42,886 nucleotides of DNA, from the NCBI RefSeq assembly GCF_002154725.1, contig NZ_MTAW01000086.1, positions 1-42,886 on the forward strand, read 5' to 3'. Below the pieces are notes generated by a model, which saw only the letters and a list, made by a program, of their open reading frames with translations, made no database searches and was not told where the DNA came from. The DNA is from Nostoc sp. 106C (GTDB lineage: Bacteria > Cyanobacteriota > Cyanobacteriia > Cyanobacteriales > Nostocaceae). Both the position numbers and the translations under genes were made by a program. Shown here one piece after another: positions 40,372 through 42,886 of this stretch. The first letter of the stretch is position 1. Each line of letters starts with the position of its first letter.

Positions 40372-42886
40372 TTACGAATTACATCCTATCTTCTCAAGAC
40401 GCAAAAAATGCAACTTTCCTGATTGTTCCCCTGCCACAATTGTCACGCCATCAGGTGCTACTGCACAACAATGAATGGGGCTGTCTCCTGTAAATGTAGC
40501 AATGACCTGTCCCGATTCTAAATCCCAGACTTTGAGGGTATTATCATCTGAGCCAGAAACTACCTGCTTGCCATTGGGAGTGACAGCAACAGCTTTTACT
40601 GAATCTCCATGACCATTCAAGGTGGTAATAGTGAATGGTTCTTTTCCAGATTCTATATTCCAGACTTTAACGGTCTTGTCATCGGAAGCAGAAATCGCCT
40701 GCTTGCCATTGGGAGTGACAGCAATAGCTCTCACTGCACGACTATGTTCTGTAAGAGTATATTGTTCTTGTTTAGTGTTATGTTGTTTTTCTGTAGTGAA
40801 TAGATTCCAAATTTTTAGAGTAGTATCAGATGAACCAGAGATCACCTGGGTACCATTGGTAATAATAGCAACTGCATTTATTGATTCGTTATGACCAGAA
40901 TCAAATTTTCTACTCTCTAAGTAACCATTGGAGTCAAGGTACAGAGTTCCTACATTAGTATCAACTCTAAAGCTAGATAAGTGTTTTTCAATTTTGTTAA
41001 TATTAATTGTGAAGGAATAGTCTTGCCAATTATGTTGTTTATCTTTTGCAAGAATTAACCATTTATAGTCAGAAGTGAAGACGAAATCATTTTCAAAGAA
41101 ATTTAACTTTAATATTTCTCCAGTTACTAAATACTTGATTTTAAGAGGTTCATAATATCCTATATTCCTTTCAGGCTCTGATTTATATTGTTTAAATTCC
41201 TGCAATTCACGGATAAAATAAAAATATTGATCGTCATCTAGTGATTCGTAGATATCTGTTATATCATCCGATTCGAAAAAATGCGAATATTCATCTAGCG
41301 CTTGGTAAGTATCTTCTTCGGTTTGCCAAAAATCGGAAATTTTTATCTTGCCGTCCCACTCAATTTTGACTTCTTTTACATTACTATTAACTTGCAAATT
41401 AGACAATTTCATTTCTTCTCCCTGTTCCATAACTTTAATAGTTTTCCCATCTTTTGACACTAAAATCCAGCATTTACCATCTGATGTAGATTGAAGATCA
41501 TCTTTTGAATTGAGAATTATTTTTTCATTTGTTTTTGAATAAAAAATTTCAATTTTTTCGTCGTCTGATTCGTAACTAATAGGAAAAGTCATAAGATTTT
41601 TTCCTAATGCTAAATCCCAAATTTTAAGAGTTTTGTCATCACCAGCAGAAATCACCTGTCTACCATCAGCAGTGACAGTAACTGCTTTGACAGAAGCAAG
41701 ATGACCAGAGAGGTTCCGCACTTGCTTTCTTGTTATCCAATTAATTAAAGATGAAAGAAAAGTTTGCTTTTGTTTCAAATTCCAAACCTTGAGAGTTGTG
41801 TCATCGGAAGCAGAAATGACTCTTTTGCCATCGGGGGTCATGGCAATTGCATTTACCGAGGCTGTATGACCAGTCAGGGTGATTACTTCTTCCTTTGTTT
41901 CCATATTCCAAACTTTGAGAGTTTTGTCAGCAGAGGCAGAAATCACTTGCTTTCCATCGGGTGTGACTGCAACAGCATTTACTGAATTGCTATGGGCCGT
42001 AGGAGTAAGTAGTTCCTCCTTTGTTCCCAAATTCCAAACTTTGAGAGTATTGTCGGCGGAAGCAGAAATCAATTGCTTCCCATCCTGAGTGAAAACAACT
42101 GCCTTTACCAAATCGCTATGATCAGTGAGCTGAAAAAGTTTTGCCCCTGTCTCCGGATTCCAGATGGTGACAGAATTGTTGGCAGAACGAGAAACAACTC
42201 TGAATCCTTCGGGAATAACGGCTACTGCAATTACTGAATCGAGATGATGATGAGGTGGTTTGAACAGTTCCTTTGCTGTATCTATGTTCCAGATTTTAAG
42301 CTGGTTATTCGATGAAGCGGAAATTATACTTTTACCATCGAGTGCTATGGCAACTGCAACTACTGAGCTACTATGACCATTAAAGGAACGTATTTCCTCT
42401 CCTGTTTTTAAATTCCAAACTTTGAGAGTGTTGTCAGATGAAGCGGAAACCATGTGTGACCCATCGGGAGTAATTGCAATCGCATTAACTGAATCACGAT
42501 GTTTAAATAGAGTAAAAATTTTATTACCTGTTGCTAAATCCCAGACTATAACAGTCTTATCCAAGGAACAAGATACCACTTGCTTATTATCAGGGGTGAT
42601 AGCAATTGCGTTAATCCAGTCATCATGACCAGAGAGACTGAAAATTTCATCACCTTTTTCTAAATCCCAAACTGTGAGAGTCTTGTTCAAGGAAGCAGAT
42701 ATCAATTTCTTACTATCGTGAGTCACTGCAAGTGCCTGTACTCGACCATAATGACCAGAAAGAGTAACAATTTCATCACCTGTTGCTAAATTCCAGACTT
42801 TGAGAGTTTCGTCTTTAAGAGTCTTGTCGACCTCAGAGGGTGACAACCTACCTATAAAGGTTGCTGCATAAGGGATAGGGCATAGA
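40372..42886 (-). CDS. WD40-repeat protein, 5' end beyond the window
   Basis: At least 824 residues with about 14 WD40 repeats (typical unit SVNAVAVTPDGKQVISASAD then KTLKVWNL). Ten repeats are followed by a roughly 230-residue acidic, aromatic-rich insert without WD40 motifs (about 40900-41590), then four more. The ending GDSPIHCCAVAPDG...GKLHFLRLE is typical of the last blade of cyanobacterial STAND-ATPase WD40 proteins. The reading frame has no stop up to the window edge, and the TTG at 42846 has no family-like start, so the gene probably begins outside and may carry an N-terminal ATPase. It would form two beta-propellers for protein binding. Confidence 0.85.
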   Translation of the reverse strand, partial: LCPIPYAATFIGRLSPSEVDKTLKDETLKVWNLATGDEIVTLSGHYGRVQALAVTHDSKKLISASLNKTLTVWDLEKGDEIFSLSGHDDWINAIAITPDNKQVVSCSLDKTVIVWDLATGNKIFTLFKHRDSVNAIAITPDGSHMVSASSDNTLKVWNLKTGEEIRSFNGHSSSVVAVAIALDGKSIISASSNNQLKIWNIDTAKELFKPPHHHLDSVIAVAVIPEGFRVVSRSANNSVTIWNPETGAKLFQLTDHSDLVKAVVFTQDGKQLISASADNTLKVWNLGTKEELLTPTAHSNSVNAVAVTPDGKQVISASADKTLKVWNMETKEEVITLTGHTASVNAIAMTPDGKRVISASDDTTLKVWNLKQKQTFLSSLINWITRKQVRNLSGHLASVKAVTVTADGRQVISAGDDKTLKIWDLALGKNLMTFPISYESDDEKIEIFYSKTNEKIILNSKDDLQSTSDGKCWILVSKDGKTIKVMEQGEEMKLSNLQVNSNVKEVKIEWDGKIKISDFWQTEEDTYQALDEYSHFFESDDITDIYESLDDDQYFYFIRELQEFKQYKSEPERNIGYYEPLKIKYLVTGEILKLNFFENDFVFTSDYKWLILAKDKQHNWQDYSFTININKIEKHLSSFRVDTNVGTLYLDSNGYLESRKFDSGHNESINAVAIITNGTQVISGSSDTTLKIWNLFTTEKQHNTKQEQYTLTEHSRAVRAIAVTPNGKQAISASDDKTVKVWNIESGKEPFTITTLNGHGDSVKAVAVTPNGKQVVSGSDDNTLKVWDLESGQVIATFTGDSPIHCCAVAPDGVTIVAGEQSGKLHFLRLEKIGCNS

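Noticed and set aside
41764-42628. Several plus-strand frames repeating similar peptides within the WD40 gene
   Set aside because: They are the periodic complement of WD40 codons and have no independent support.
40372-42886. WD40 gene as a tandem DNA repeat or CRISPR-like array
   Set aside because: The roughly 126-base periodicity is that of WD40 codons with diverged units, not identical repeats with spacers.
37775-42886. STAND ATPase and WD40 gene as one gene split by insertion of the toxin-antitoxin and Uma2 genes
   Set aside because: The order along the minus strand is WD40 then ATPase, the reverse of the usual fused protein, so a simple split does not explain it.

Overview
The window is chromosomal DNA from a filamentous (Nostocales-type) cyanobacterium. 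The evidence is a psbY gene, a full pilMNO-pilQ set, cyanobacterium-specific families (DUF760, TIGR02652-like), many copies of the HIP1 octamer GCGATCGC on both strands, and heptamer-type short repeats between and sometimes inside genes. No rRNA, tRNA, CRISPR array or complete insertion sequence was seen.

Layout. 1-12.5 kb is mostly housekeeping and stress genes: a DnaJ-like co-chaperone, two tandem GSTs, two peroxiredoxin-type proteins, a glycogen debranching-type glucosidase, methionine aminopeptidase, a cupredoxin, a large M16 peptidase, a VOC protein and a zinc-ribbon cyanobacterial protein. 12.6-15 kb holds a gamma-carbonic-anhydrase-like protein, psbY (41 codons) with a strong terminator hairpin, and folC. 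15.3-19 kb holds a FIST sensor protein paired with a histidine kinase, then a convergent lone sugar-type ABC binding lipoprotein. 19.1-24.9 kb is the type IV pilus operon pilM-pilN-pilO-(hairpin-rich spacer)-pilQ, facing a DUF760 gene. 25.5-28.5 kb is a five-PAS histidine kinase whose catalytic half closely resembles the kinase paired with FIST.

The most interesting region is 28.6-37.6 kb, all on the minus strand: a coiled-coil protein, a protein kinase that reads as a genuine PknG-type kinase (kinase plus TPR, same divergent catalytic motifs and C-terminus as the mycobacterial protein), a four-helix-bundle gene, a PP2C phosphatase, a VWA protein, a small membrane protein, an FHA protein and a membrane protein with two tandem extracytoplasmic helical domains like the GlnX layout. 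Kinase, phosphatase and FHA protein each start with paired CxxC zinc ribbons. This looks like a self-contained Ser/Thr phospho-signalling module comparable to the actinobacterial GlnX-PknG-GarA/OdhI pathway, with the phosphatase and FHA reader built into the same locus.

37.8-42.9 kb is accessory: a UPF0175/DUF3368 toxin-antitoxin pair followed after 14 bases by a STAND-type ATPase, a Uma2 nuclease-fold gene, and a WD40 protein with about 14 repeats, interrupted by a non-WD40 insert and running off the window edge. Repeats worth noting are a 74-bp MITE with TAA target duplication, a 21-bp tandem repeat upstream of pknG, and heptamer or low-complexity sequence captured inside coding genes.
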